In this document: positions 1 to 9,401 of the stretch, in pieces | Layout: every line of letters begins with the position of its first letter | Position numbering within the stretch: the stretch's first letter is position 1 | Source of the DNA: Promethearchaeia archaeon | Lineage (GTDB): Archaea > Asgardarchaeota > Lokiarchaeia > Sigyniarchaeales > SOKP01 | Direction: 5' to 3' | Length of the DNA stretch: 64,000 nucleotides | Assembly: GCA_029856145.1 (NCBI GenBank) | Contig: JAHQWK010000002.1 | Span: 62,001-126,000 of the forward strand | The notes under the pieces: model-generated | Told to the model about the DNA's origin: nothing | The model's database searches: none | Seen by the model: only the letters and a program-made list of their open reading frames with translations | Made by a program: the position numbers and the translations under genes

Positions 1-501
1 AAAATAAAGAAGTCAATTTATCTTTTTTTAAAGTTACAAATATAACTTTACTATTTTTCTTTGATTCTACAATCTAAATTTAAATATTTAAATTTTGAGA
101 AATTGAAAAATATGAAAGGCATAAGATAGAATTATTGAAATTATATTTAAACTCAAAAAAAAGAAATAGATGAATGGTTGCATTATTTACATGCATTTTA
201 CAACTGGGTATATCATTTCATGGCAAAATTTTGATTTTATTTCCATTTATTCTAATAAAATCTTATTTGAAAAAAGAATCGTTTAAGTGTTAACAAACTT
301 TTCGAAAATAAATCATTTATTTCAAATTATGTACACTCTAACTTATGTCTTAAAAATTTGTTGTAAAACTATCAAGAATATATCGTGGTGTTACTCATAA
401 ATAAAAAGTTAAATAGGAAAATTTGTATAATAAATGATAAAAAACTCTTTTTTTAAAAAATTTAAAATAAAAACAATCTAATAAATAAATTGATAATAAA
501 C
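1..501. other. AT-rich non-coding stretch
   Basis: This is very AT-rich sequence with no convincing reading frame, RNA gene or repeat. It presumably carries the promoter of the surface-protein gene that follows, but no TATA element stands out from the general A/T background. Confidence 0.5.
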
Positions 502-3500
502 ATGAATAGACTAAATAGAAAAACAAAAAAGGTAATTTCTGTAACCTTTTTATTGATTCTTTCATTGAGCTCGGTTTTAATTATGTTTCCATCAAATGTT
601 TCGAATTCAGTAGATTTTAATGAAAAAACAGAAGAAGACAGAGAATCTAATCTTATCCGTCCATTATTAAATGCACCAATAGGAGAAGATCCTTGGTGGA
701 ACGTATCATATCAGTGGCGACAATGTATAAATATTACTAATCCTGGAACTTATAATTTAACTGATAATTTCATGAGCATTCAGTTTGATTATGCTACACT
801 ACGAGATAACTATAATATGGATCCTAATTTGTACGACGTCAGAATAGTAGAAAATAATGTAGTAAGAAATTATTATGTAAAGAAGGACTTTCCTAGAGTC
901 GATTATGCAACCATCTGGTTCGAAACTAATTCTACCGCTGGTGAATCTGAATATGACACATTTATGTATTGGGGAAATGCCTCTATTAACTATCGTGGGA
1001 GTAAGCATGTTGATTTTGACCCATCTGGAACAGCGTGGTGGAGTTTTGAAGAAGGTACTGGAGTTCAAGACTCCGCTGTAGAAGATTCATTGGGTCTTGC
1101 TGATGGTCATCTCTATGGGACTGGGGGTAATTATCCTGTTTATGATTCAGATAGTGCCGTAGGTTCTTATTCTCTTGAATTTGTTGGGAATAATGATTTT
1201 GTTTATATAAATGATTCATTGCATTTTACAGAACCAAACGAAATTTCTGCGGTGACTGTCAGTCTTTGGTTTAAAACCTCCGCCAATATAGGTGACTGGA
1301 CACAAAATTGGGCTTTTTTCGATTTTGATAGATCTGAGTATTTTAACTTCTTTATAAGACCAGATGACGGAACATTAGGTTTTTGCAGTGCAGCTTCAGG
1401 ATATAGTGGTCAGAATGATTTTTATAGTAGTACTACAGGTTTGAATGATGGAGCGTGGCACTTTGCTTGCATAGTATATGATGGTTCTGACAAAATTATT
1501 TATGTTGATGAGGGTGTAGAAGATGCAAGATGGGTAAATGCAATGGGTGGACGAGCTTTCGGAACAGGAACTGATAGATGGGGCTTTTTTGGTGATGGTT
1601 CAGAGGCAACAGGAGTAAATGGTGGGAGAAACAATAGGTATTACGAAGGAAATATGGATGAAATTAGGTACTTTGAGTATGCAGTTGCACCAGATGAAAT
1701 TCAATGGTTGGCAAATTATTATTCTGTTGATATAGATCTATTACCAGTTACAGAACGAGCAGCTGCAGTGACTGTTTTAGTAAAAGATATTGATGACCGA
1801 TTAGTTCCTGGAGCTGAAGTCTCTTTATGGAAAAATTCTACACATATCTTAGAAGTAGATGGAACTCCCTATACAGAATATACTTTACTTGATGGCACTG
1901 TGTCTTTTACAAAAGTTCCATTCGGATTTTACTACATTAGTGTAAATTATACTCTAAATTCAGGATTGTATGAAGAAGTAGTATATGATAGCAGAATTCA
2001 ACCTCCTGGACAAATAGAATTTAAAGGTTTGATTGTCGATGTCAATGTTACTGCGGATCTTTGGACAATAGATTTTGAAGTAGATGATTGGGATGGAGAT
2101 CCATTTAACTATGGATTTGTAAAGGTAGGTAATGCCACTGATTATGTGTTAGAGACTCTAACCTTAGATTCTGATGGAAAAACGACTTTCCGGTGGACAG
2201 ATCAACCCAGTTATAACTATACTGTATATTTTGATAATATCGATTATACAGAATATCCAACTCAGTTAAATTATAGTATTATTACATACACAGGTCAAGA
2301 TATTTATCTTGAATATGTGAAAACAAGTATGTCTAAATTAGATATACGAGTCATTGATGACACAGAGACCGTACCTGTTGAAGGTATTACTGTTAGAGTT
2401 GAAAACAGCACATCAGGCGAACATATAATAGATCTTAAAACGGATGATAATGGTACTGCTTATGGATTGATTAATAGTGATTTAGAATTTTGGTATTTAA
2501 GAGAAACTCTTTATAATTTTTCCTTATGGGTGGTGACTGAACAACGTACATTTAGGGTAAATTATTCAGATCAAGCCTTTAATCCGGATACGATTTTAGA
2601 TTACTATGAATACACATTAAATTCAGCTTCTTCCTTAGTATTTGAATTAGATTTGAACTACCAAAATAGATTATCTCAATTTCAAAATGGAAGTCTTGTT
2701 GCGGATTACAGTATTACTTATGGCCAAAATATGTCATTTTCCATAACCTTAGAAACTTCTGATAATGGTCTACCCGGACCCTGGACAACTGATGATGGTG
2801 TTGGGACAACAATTAGTTGCATAATAAAAAGTACTGCGATTGGAAACCCAACAGTATATACAGAGGATATGAAATATACAATAAATGGAATATTTACCAT
2901 TGAGATTAACTCAAGCAGATTTTCTGCAGGAGATTATGGTAAATCCTATATTGTAACTCTATCAGGAATAAAGTCATATTACAATAGTCCAGAAGATGTT
3001 TTATTCGTTATATCGATAGATTCAATGGCTACTGGTATGAGTTTCCATGACTATTCATCAATGCCTGATGAATTGCTAACTAATGAAGTTTCTCAATATT
3101 ATGATGAACTGATCAACATAACAGTAAGATATTATGATTTCATCAATGATGCTCCATTAGTCGCGGATACATTTACATATGATTGGGATTATGGCTCTGG
3201 TACAGTAAATCCTGATCCATTAAATCCTGGATATTATACAATTGAGATCGATACATCAGCAGCAACCAATGTTGGTAAATACCTTATTGAGATTACAGCT
3301 GGACTTGAGAATTATACAAAGATTGATGACGAGGGATTTTTTATTAACATCCTATCAAGACCTACAACTATTAACGGTGAAGATGGAATTTTATATGTCT
3401 CTCAAAATATCTTTATATTTAAAGAACTGAATTTTACTTTTAACTATTTAGATGAGATGAGAGGTACTCCTATTTCAAGCTTGGACGAGATGAGTTATCT

Positions 3501-4356
3501 TCTACAAAAACTTGATGAAAATGGTGTTCCTATTCCTGGTACAACAGAAACAGGATCTCTAGTTGAAGGAGTAGACGAATTCATCTTAGATCTTGATACA
3601 GAAACAAGGGAAGATGGAGAATATTCAGTAATCGTAACTCTAGACAAAATGAATTGGGATCATAGTATTGCTATTATTTCCTTAACCATCATGAAGAGAG
3701 AAGTTGACATTGATTTACCTGAACCTCCATTTGTAGGTTCTAAAATAGAAATCGCTTCAGGAGCAGCTTTAGATTTTACTATAACTCTTACAGATCCAAA
3801 TAATGAAACACATCCTAATGCACCAGTAAGAGGAGCAAATGTTTATTTAACTATACAAGGCAGAGATATTCCTTTTAATTATACTGGTAATGGCGTCTAT
3901 GCAATAGAACGGACTGTAATAGCTGATGCATTCTTTATGCCTCAAACATTTACAGCCACACTTAATATTGAGAAACAATATTTTTCTACATCATCAACAA
4001 GTATTACAGTAGTAGTTAAAATGCAAGAAATTTTTGGAATTCCGACGTTCTATTTCTTGATGATTGTAGGCTCAATTGTAGCCGTAGCAGGTAGTTTAGT
4101 TGCTTATCGTACTATCCAAAGAGCTAGAATTCCTACCTTTGTTAAAAAAGCGAGAGAAATGAAGAAAAACATAAAAGGAAAGAAATCAATTTCAGAATCG
4201 CTTTTGTACCCTACAAAAGACGAATATCTAGTGAGGAAACTAGGAGAAAAATGGGAAGCAATTGGATTATCATTAGATGATATAATGGGTGTAAAAGGTA
4301 AAAAGTCAAAGAAATTACCTGAAGTAAAGGAAGAATTCACAGGAGGTGTTGATTAA
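502..4356 (+). CDS. Large cell-surface protein: signal peptide, DUF2341-like, LamG-like and Ig-like domains, C-terminal membrane anchor
   Basis: A secreted, membrane-anchored protein of about 1284 residues. A basic start (MNRLNRKTKK) and a hydrophobic stretch to about residue 33 form a signal peptide. Residues ~65-160 resemble DUF2341 (WRQCINITNPG, then FMYWGNASI). A LamG/concanavalin-like jelly-roll follows to about 405 (WWSFEEGTGVQDS, DEIRYFEYA). Several beta-rich Ig- or carboxypeptidase-regulatory-like modules fill the rest. One transmembrane helix lies near 1178-1202, followed by a basic cytoplasmic tail of about 80 residues. I prefer the ATG at 502 over the in-frame TTG at 490. The stop overlaps the next start by one base (TAATG), so the cytoplasmic longin-like protein is probably translationally coupled. 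The ligand is unknown; binding of glycans or of another cell is only an inference from the LamG fold. Confidence 0.75.
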   Translation: MNRLNRKTKKVISVTFLLILSLSSVLIMFPSNVSNSVDFNEKTEEDRESNLIRPLLNAPIGEDPWWNVSYQWRQCINITNPGTYNLTDNFMSIQFDYATLRDNYNMDPNLYDVRIVENNVVRNYYVKKDFPRVDYATIWFETNSTAGESEYDTFMYWGNASINYRGSKHVDFDPSGTAWWSFEEGTGVQDSAVEDSLGLADGHLYGTGGNYPVYDSDSAVGSYSLEFVGNNDFVYINDSLHFTEPNEISAVTVSLWFKTSANIGDWTQNWAFFDFDRSEYFNFFIRPDDGTLGFCSAASGYSGQNDFYSSTTGLNDGAWHFACIVYDGSDKIIYVDEGVEDARWVNAMGGRAFGTGTDRWGFFGDGSEATGVNGGRNNRYYEGNMDEIRYFEYAVAPDEIQWLANYYSVDIDLLPVTERAAAVTVLVKDIDDRLVPGAEVSLWKNSTHILEVDGTPYTEYTLLDGTVSFTKVPFGFYYISVNYTLNSGLYEEVVYDSRIQPPGQIEFKGLIVDVNVTADLWTIDFEVDDWDGDPFNYGFVKVGNATDYVLETLTLDSDGKTTFRWTDQPSYNYTVYFDNIDYTEYPTQLNYSIITYTGQDIYLEYVKTSMSKLDIRVIDDTETVPVEGITVRVENSTSGEHIIDLKTDDNGTAYGLINSDLEFWYLRETLYNFSLWVVTEQRTFRVNYSDQAFNPDTILDYYEYTLNSASSLVFELDLNYQNRLSQFQNGSLVADYSITYGQNMSFSITLETSDNGLPGPWTTDDGVGTTISCIIKSTAIGNPTVYTEDMKYTINGIFTIEINSSRFSAGDYGKSYIVTLSGIKSYYNSPEDVLFVISIDSMATGMSFHDYSSMPDELLTNEVSQYYDELINITVRYYDFINDAPLVADTFTYDWDYGSGTVNPDPLNPGYYTIEIDTSAATNVGKYLIEITAGLENYTKIDDEGFFINILSRPTTINGEDGILYVSQNIFIFKELNFTFNYLDEMRGTPISSLDEMSYLLQKLDENGVPIPGTTETGSLVEGVDEFILDLDTETREDGEYSVIVTLDKMNWDHSIAIISLTIMKREVDIDLPEPPFVGSKIEIASGAALDFTITLTDPNNETHPNAPVRGANVYLTIQGRDIPFNYTGNGVYAIERTVIADAFFMPQTFTATLNIEKQYFSTSSTSITVVVKMQEIFGIPTFYFLMIVGSIVAVAGSLVAYRTIQRARIPTFVKKAREMKKNIKGKKSISESLLYPTKDEYLVRKLGEKWEAIGLSLDDIMGVKGKKSKKLPEVKEEFTGGVD

Positions 4357-5471
4357 TGCCAGTAGGATTAGTAGTAATGAGATGGGATGAAAGAGTTGGA
4401 ACTGAAATTCTTGCAAAACACCCTGAAGAAATTAATGTAACTGATAAAACACTCATGCAAGTTTATAGCACTCATGAGTACAGCGGGGAATCCGGAATGA
4501 TAAGTTTAATGATTGGTTCCTTAAATATTGCCTCATATTATACAGGGCCTGATAAAGGATTTTACATTCTTTTACTCTTAAGTCTTGATGATGATCCAGA
4601 TTCGTATGAAGGAGGATTAATAGATATTTCACGTATTATTTTACAAAATATGGCGGATGATGCCTATGTATCAATGATCCCTACACTCTTCAGAAGACTT
4701 TCTGTTTATCCTACACTGAATAATGAGCAACGACTTGCTATCACATATCAAGATGAGATTAAACGGATGATCCTTAATCGTTTAAGAGATGAAGGTGTGG
4801 TTTCTAAGTCAGAATTGATGGTGTGGTTGAAGGACCAATACAAGCAAGGCTTTGTAGATTTAGAAGGAGTATTGATCGAACTTGTTAAGCGTGAAATCGT
4901 CAAGGAGACATCAGTCAAAGGTATGCCCTCAGAGCTTATATTTTTAATACAAGATGTTGTTGCTTTGAGAGTACCTCCTGTTAAAATGTTAGATGATCCC
5001 GCTAGTCGTGGTCTACCGGCTCAACTTGTAGAAGACTATAAAATAGAAGTTAAGAAATTCTTTCAAAATTATCGTCCTACAGAAGGAGATAATCTTAGAA
5101 TTATAGATATTCTTATTAATCCTCAAGTCTATGAAACGTTGAAGTTATTAAGAACAGCAATAGTGACTAAGAATGACCTTGAGAAGCTAAGAAAGAAAGG
5201 TGTTGATGATCTTGATAACGTATTAAAGATGCTATGGGATACTCAAATGATTCAAGTTTTTCAAGACGAAAGGAACAACGAATATTATGCCTTACTCTCA
5301 GATTTTCATATGAATCTAATTTTTCCAAAATATCTTCTAAACATTATTAGGAAAGTATATGACCAGAAATCAAAAGCTAATCAAGTCTTAATTGAATATC
5401 TTACAGTTTTAGAAAATTCTTACTCAGACATTAAAGCAGCAGCTAAAGCTGAAGCAAAAGCTAAAGTATAA
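4356..5471 (+). CDS. Longin-like N-terminal domain plus winged-helix repeats, cytosolic
   Basis: A 371-residue protein without membrane segments. The first ~105 residues alternate strands and helices in a longin/roadblock-like way (MPVGLVVMRWDERVGTEIL, then GFYILLLLSLDDDP). At least two winged-helix-like units follow, around 135-200 and 245-320, with an Ala/Lys tail. A strong Shine-Dalgarno site (AGGAGGTG at 4341-4348) fixes the start, which overlaps the stop of the upstream surface protein. That coupling suggests it works at the inner face of the membrane with the surface protein's cytoplasmic tail. Longin folds in Asgard archaea are usually linked to small GTPases, but no GTPase lies beside this gene. 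The domain call rests on pattern only; a diverged transcriptional regulator is the main alternative. Confidence 0.5.
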   Translation: MPVGLVVMRWDERVGTEILAKHPEEINVTDKTLMQVYSTHEYSGESGMISLMIGSLNIASYYTGPDKGFYILLLLSLDDDPDSYEGGLIDISRIILQNMADDAYVSMIPTLFRRLSVYPTLNNEQRLAITYQDEIKRMILNRLRDEGVVSKSELMVWLKDQYKQGFVDLEGVLIELVKREIVKETSVKGMPSELIFLIQDVVALRVPPVKMLDDPASRGLPAQLVEDYKIEVKKFFQNYRPTEGDNLRIIDILINPQVYETLKLLRTAIVTKNDLEKLRKKGVDDLDNVLKMLWDTQMIQVFQDERNNEYYALLSDFHMNLIFPKYLLNIIRKVYDQKSKANQVLIEYLTVLENSYSDIKAAAKAEAKAKV

Positions 5472-5477
5472 TTTATC

Positions 5478-5494
5478 TTTTTATTTTTTTTTTT
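5478..5494 (+). terminator. T-tract terminator
   Basis: A nearly uninterrupted run of T lies within 25 bases after the stop of the longin-like gene, in the form used by archaeal RNA polymerase for termination. The RuBisCO-like gene begins about 85 bases later and so probably has its own promoter. Confidence 0.4.
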
Positions 5495-5580
5495 ACTTTT
5501 ATTATCGCAAAATTTTTGAATTCTTAAAGATAATTCTTTGTAATAAACCTATAATTAATTTAAAACTAAAAGTGATTAAG

Positions 5581-6912
5581 ATGGAAAAAGACTCTTTTCC
5601 TTCCTGTGAACAGTATTTTGATGTTCCAGAAGCGGTTGGGTTAGATGGAATCGATTTGGAAAAATATATAATTGCCTCATATATTATTAAACGACCTAAA
5701 GGGCAAAATGTCAATTATTTATCTCGCTTTGCAGCAATCGAACAATCTACTGGAACATGGGTAAGGGTTCCTGCTGAAACTGAGGAAGTTAGAAAACATC
5801 ATGTCGCAAGAGTACTAGGTGTCTATGAACTCCCAATGTTTGAATATTATATTCCAAAAGATATAAAAGAAAGAATATATTTCGTACAAATTGGATTTCC
5901 AGTAGTAAATATTAAGGGTATGGGAATTCCAATGCTTTTTACAACAGTTATTGGAAATATTAGTATTACCCATGGTTTAAAACTTGTTGATTTAGCATTT
6001 CCTAAAGCGTGGCTGGAAGATTTTAAAGGTCCAAAATATGGTATTGATGGTATTCGAAAACTAATGAATATTCCTGAACGACCTCTTTTAAATAACATGG
6101 TAAAGCCTTGTACGGGTCATACTGCAGAAGTTGCAGCTGATTTAGTTTATAAAGCTGCAGTCGGGGGTTGTGACGTAGTGAAAGATGATGAACTTATTTC
6201 TAATCCCTCCTTTAATACTCTTGAAGATAGAATTGTCAAAGTTATGGAGGCTGTAGATAGAGCAGATTCAGAAAAAGGAGAGAAAACTCTTTACACAATT
6301 AATATTACTACTAAATTCCCAGATATGTTTGAATACGCAGATAAAATGATAGAATTAGGAGCTAATGCTTTAATGATAAATTATTTAGCTACTGGTTTCG
6401 AAGCCTTAAGACAAATAGCAGAGGATCCTTCAATAAAAGTTCCAATTTTGGGCCACATGGACTTCGGTGGTACTTACTTTGGAGGAGAATGGACGGGTAT
6501 GACAAGTATGTTAACCTTTGCGAAGTTACCACGGATTTGTGGAGCAGATACAGTGGTTATCCCCGCACCTTATGGAAAAGCAGAAATTCTGGAAGAAAGA
6601 TACGAACAAAATCTTAAAGCACTTCGATATCCGCTACAACATATTAAACCAACACTACCGATGCCATCTGGAGGAATTACACAAGGGATGGTGGAGAAGT
6701 GTATAAAAGAAGCTGGAAAAGACATTCTTATTGGTAGTGGCGGTGGAATCCATAGCCATCCTGATGGTCCAACAGCAGGAGCTAAAGCATTTAGACAAGC
6801 GATAGATGCTGTAATGGAAGGAAAAAGTGTTAGAGAAGTTGCTAAAGAGAAAAAAGAACTAGGAGTAGCACTTGGTGTTTGGGGTACTGGAAAAACACAA
6901 CTAATTGAATAA
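5581..6912 (+). CDS. RuBisCO-like protein (form IV-type)
   Basis: A 443-residue RuBisCO large-subunit homologue. From the ATG at 5581, numbering happens to match plant RbcL: K175 (MVKPCTG) and the carbamylation/metal site K201-D203-E204 (KDDE) are present. A loop-6-like GK falls near 333, a SGG phosphate motif near 363, and GSGGGIHSHPDG near 385. The catalytic K177 of true RuBisCO is Cys here, the T173 equivalent is Met, and the HIHRAMH segment is replaced by LGHMDFGGTY. This argues for a RuBisCO-like enolase or isomerase rather than a carboxylase. An in-frame GTG at 5572 is possible, but GTGAT at 5572-5576 looks like the ribosome-binding site for the ATG. AMP phosphorylase is 10 kb away; whether they share a pathway is unknown. 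The substrate cannot be read from sequence. Confidence 0.85.
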   Translation: MEKDSFPSCEQYFDVPEAVGLDGIDLEKYIIASYIIKRPKGQNVNYLSRFAAIEQSTGTWVRVPAETEEVRKHHVARVLGVYELPMFEYYIPKDIKERIYFVQIGFPVVNIKGMGIPMLFTTVIGNISITHGLKLVDLAFPKAWLEDFKGPKYGIDGIRKLMNIPERPLLNNMVKPCTGHTAEVAADLVYKAAVGGCDVVKDDELISNPSFNTLEDRIVKVMEAVDRADSEKGEKTLYTINITTKFPDMFEYADKMIELGANALMINYLATGFEALRQIAEDPSIKVPILGHMDFGGTYFGGEWTGMTSMLTFAKLPRICGADTVVIPAPYGKAEILEERYEQNLKALRYPLQHIKPTLPMPSGGITQGMVEKCIKEAGKDILIGSGGGIHSHPDGPTAGAKAFRQAIDAVMEGKSVREVAKEKKELGVALGVWGTGKTQLIE

Positions 6913-6925
6913 TTAAATATTCTAC

Positions 6926-6950
6926 TTTTATTTTATTTTATTTTATTTTA
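6926..6950. repeat. TTTTA pentamer microsatellite between convergent genes
   Basis: Five tandem copies of TTTTA lie just past the stop of the RuBisCO-like gene and next to the 3' end of the convergent HEAT/LRR gene. The T-rich strand serves as a likely terminator for the plus-strand gene. Confidence 0.6.
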
Positions 6951-7903
6951 ATATAAGAATCTTTCAGAAGAACCTTTATTTTCTGATCAAATTCATCTGA
7001 ACTAATTTTGTTTCCAAGTTCATTACCTCTCAGGTCTAAAAATTCTAGATTTGGTAAGCTTATAATATAATTTAAGTTTTCAATTTCACTGATATTATTA
7101 TTAGTTAAAATTAAGTGAGTTAAGTCTTTTAAGTGGATTAATTCCTTAACATTTTCAATCCTACTATTTGAGAGATCAATTTTTTTCAGAGATTTTAGAT
7201 GTTCTAAGCCTATTATCTCAGAAATTGATTGAATATTATTTTTCCATCCAAAAGGAGTACCTTTAACTTCATATTCTAAATAATCTGATAAATCTAATTC
7301 TTGAATTAATCCATTTTGTGGATCTAATTCATAATATACATTAGGATATTGATTTATCAGATTAACGATCATTAAATAATTAATTAAAATTTCTGCCAAT
7401 TCTCTATGGGTAAAAGAATTTATTTTCTTAGTTTTTATGAATTTTTTAATTACTTTTTTAAATTTCTTATTTTCAATCCTTTTTTCTTTGTTGAGATATT
7501 TAGTTTTTATTATTTTCTTGATTTCATTAACTAGAATCAACTTAGATTCATAAGAATTTATTTTTTCTAATGATTGGATTATTGTTATCAAGCATTCATA
7601 ATCTATTTCATGTTTTATAGCCCATTTCAAGGGATTAATCACTTTCTCAAGGAATTTATGTTTCATAAATTTTGTTGCGGCATTTCTTATCCTACTATTT
7701 GAATCAGAAATAAGTAGGTTTTCTAAAAAGCTAAATAATTTATTATTAATTAGCCCGATTTTTTCTAAATTTATAATAGCTTTTAATCTTACATTCTCAT
7801 TTTCACTATTTTCAACTAGTGAAGTTAGTAAATCGTAAGCAGTATTTTTATTTATACTCATATTCCTAAGATCTTCATATATTTCTTCAGGATTTAAATC
7901 CAT
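6938..7903 (-). CDS. HEAT-like plus leucine-rich-repeat protein, short paralogue
   Basis: A 321-residue cytosolic protein. The N-terminal half has HEAT/ARM-like helix pairs with the signature LFSFLENLLISDSNSRIRNA and a following PLKWAIKHE. The C-terminal ~110 residues hold about four leucine-rich repeats (LKSLKKIDLSNSRI, LTHLILTNNNI, LEFLDLRGNELGN). Two longer genes at 13.5-16.5 kb share both the HEAT signature and the order of domains, so the three form one paralogous family; this member has far fewer LRRs. Such scaffolds bind proteins, and no enzymatic motif is visible. It is convergent with the RuBisCO-like gene and stands alone. The partner is unknown. Confidence 0.7.
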   Translation of the reverse strand: MDLNPEEIYEDLRNMSINKNTAYDLLTSLVENSENENVRLKAIINLEKIGLINNKLFSFLENLLISDSNSRIRNAATKFMKHKFLEKVINPLKWAIKHEIDYECLITIIQSLEKINSYESKLILVNEIKKIIKTKYLNKEKRIENKKFKKVIKKFIKTKKINSFTHRELAEILINYLMIVNLINQYPNVYYELDPQNGLIQELDLSDYLEYEVKGTPFGWKNNIQSISEIIGLEHLKSLKKIDLSNSRIENVKELIHLKDLTHLILTNNNISEIENLNYIISLPNLEFLDLRGNELGNKISSDEFDQKIKVLLKDSYIKIK

Positions 7904-8170
7904 TATGTATCATAAGAAAAATTAATTAAAATGAATGCAATTATATTAGGTATAAATAATAGAAACTTTATTATTTTCATAATATTTTCAAAGGGATATT
8001 AAAATGATAAGCATATCAAAAATTATGATTTTACGGTCATTAACATTATCATTATAAAAATTGCTGAAGAGAAGATATCTTCAGCTTGATTTTCAATTTT
8101 TCAAAATTTATTCATTTTGAATTAATCTAATTATATACATTGTGTTCTTAGTAATCTCAAGAAAATAAGT

Positions 8171-9364
8171 TTAATTAAAGTTGAATGGAGGAAATTTTCT
8201 TTTGCTGTTAAAGTTCTGCACTAATGCGATTTTTAACTCATTAAAAGGTTTTAAATTTCCTGAAAACACTGTTGCTGTTATATCACTAATTTGAGGATCT
8301 AATAATTTTTCTACCTGTTCCACTTTTTCTAAATTTCCCTCTGAGAGCATTGAAAGAAAGTAGTCGTTTTGATATTTCTTGAAAGTTAAAAATCGATATT
8401 TTTGAAAGCCTAATTTTACTGCAATCCATCGAGGTGTGGCACCAGTATTTCCTTGGGTATTAGCAGCAATAGCTTCGATTTTTGCTGTGAGCATTGATTC
8501 CTTCATCTCTTTTTCTTCTTCTGGATTTTCGAATTCACCTAGAGAATCAAACTTTAAGTTTTCTTCCCCTATTAAAAATGAAATCACTCCAATGGACATT
8601 GAAGATAATCCTAAATAATCAATTCTAATTGAATCTTCTACATATGGAATTTCTTGATCTGTAATTATCTCTTGGAATCTAACATATTGCTGTAAAATAA
8701 ACTTAGTTCGTCTTTTAAATTCCATTTCAATTTGATATTTCTCAAACTTATCTAATTCGTCTGGATTCTTACCATGTAGTAATTCTGAGAAATGATTTGA
8801 CATCTGTTCAAGGATCCATTTGCCTTTCTTATCAGGAAATCTTCCATAAACTAGATAAATGATATCATTTTTTTCATAAAATTGACATTTCTCTTCTTTT
8901 TCTTTTTTTTCAGAAATAAGGAGCATTTTATCAAGTTCTCCTTCTAAAATGCCTGTAGCGATATTATCCAGGTTATTTGTTAATTCTAATAAATAACTAT
9001 AATTAGAATTACTACAGTAAAGTTGTGTCCTTTCAGTTGTTGTAATTCCCATTAATTTCACATACTCTCCTTTCTTCAATTTGATTTTATCGCTATCTAA
9101 ATTGATAATTAAAGGTTGTTCCTTAACTCTTACTTTTGTGCCTAATTTCGAAGATAATGTGGTAGCTTTTGTCTTAAATTCTTTAGGTTGAGGTTTTTCA
9201 TCTTTCTCTGTAGTTAAATCAAATAGATTTGCTATAAATTTCTTGCATCGAGGACATAAACTGTTCTTCGGATAAGGCTTTGATATTACATATCTACAAT
9301 GTGGACATTCAACCTCGCTCTGCTTTTCTTTTTGAGGGAAAAAAGAATTAGAAATTTTTACCAA
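8171..9364 (-). CDS. Zinc-ribbon protein of unknown function
   Basis: A 397-residue protein with an N-terminal zinc ribbon (CPHC near residue 20 and CPRC near 37). A charged linker and a mixed alpha/beta body follow that I do not recognise (VEDSIRIDYLGLSSMSIGVI in the middle). There are no membrane segments. The frame opens with TTG, and AGGTGA lies only about one base upstream, which is closer than usual, so the start is uncertain. The zinc ribbon near the N-terminus argues against a much later start. It is followed 37 bases away on the same strand by no gene, with hisC upstream. A role in nucleic-acid binding is possible from the ribbon alone, but nothing else supports it. Confidence 0.55.
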   Translation of the reverse strand: MVKISNSFFPQKEKQSEVECPHCRYVISKPYPKNSLCPRCKKFIANLFDLTTEKDEKPQPKEFKTKATTLSSKLGTKVRVKEQPLIINLDSDKIKLKKGEYVKLMGITTTERTQLYCSNSNYSYLLELTNNLDNIATGILEGELDKMLLISEKKEKEEKCQFYEKNDIIYLVYGRFPDKKGKWILEQMSNHFSELLHGKNPDELDKFEKYQIEMEFKRRTKFILQQYVRFQEIITDQEIPYVEDSIRIDYLGLSSMSIGVISFLIGEENLKFDSLGEFENPEEEKEMKESMLTAKIEAIAANTQGNTGATPRWIAVKLGFQKYRFLTFKKYQNDYFLSMLSEGNLEKVEQVEKLLDPQISDITATVFSGNLKPFNELKIALVQNFNSKRKFPPFNFN

Positions 9365-9401
9365 CTCACCTAATAATTGAAATAATATTAATTTAATGGG
9401 A

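Noticed and set aside
799..1219. Minus-strand frames inside the surface-protein gene
   Set aside because: They are antisense shadows of a long, domain-rich gene and encode low-complexity sequence without motifs.
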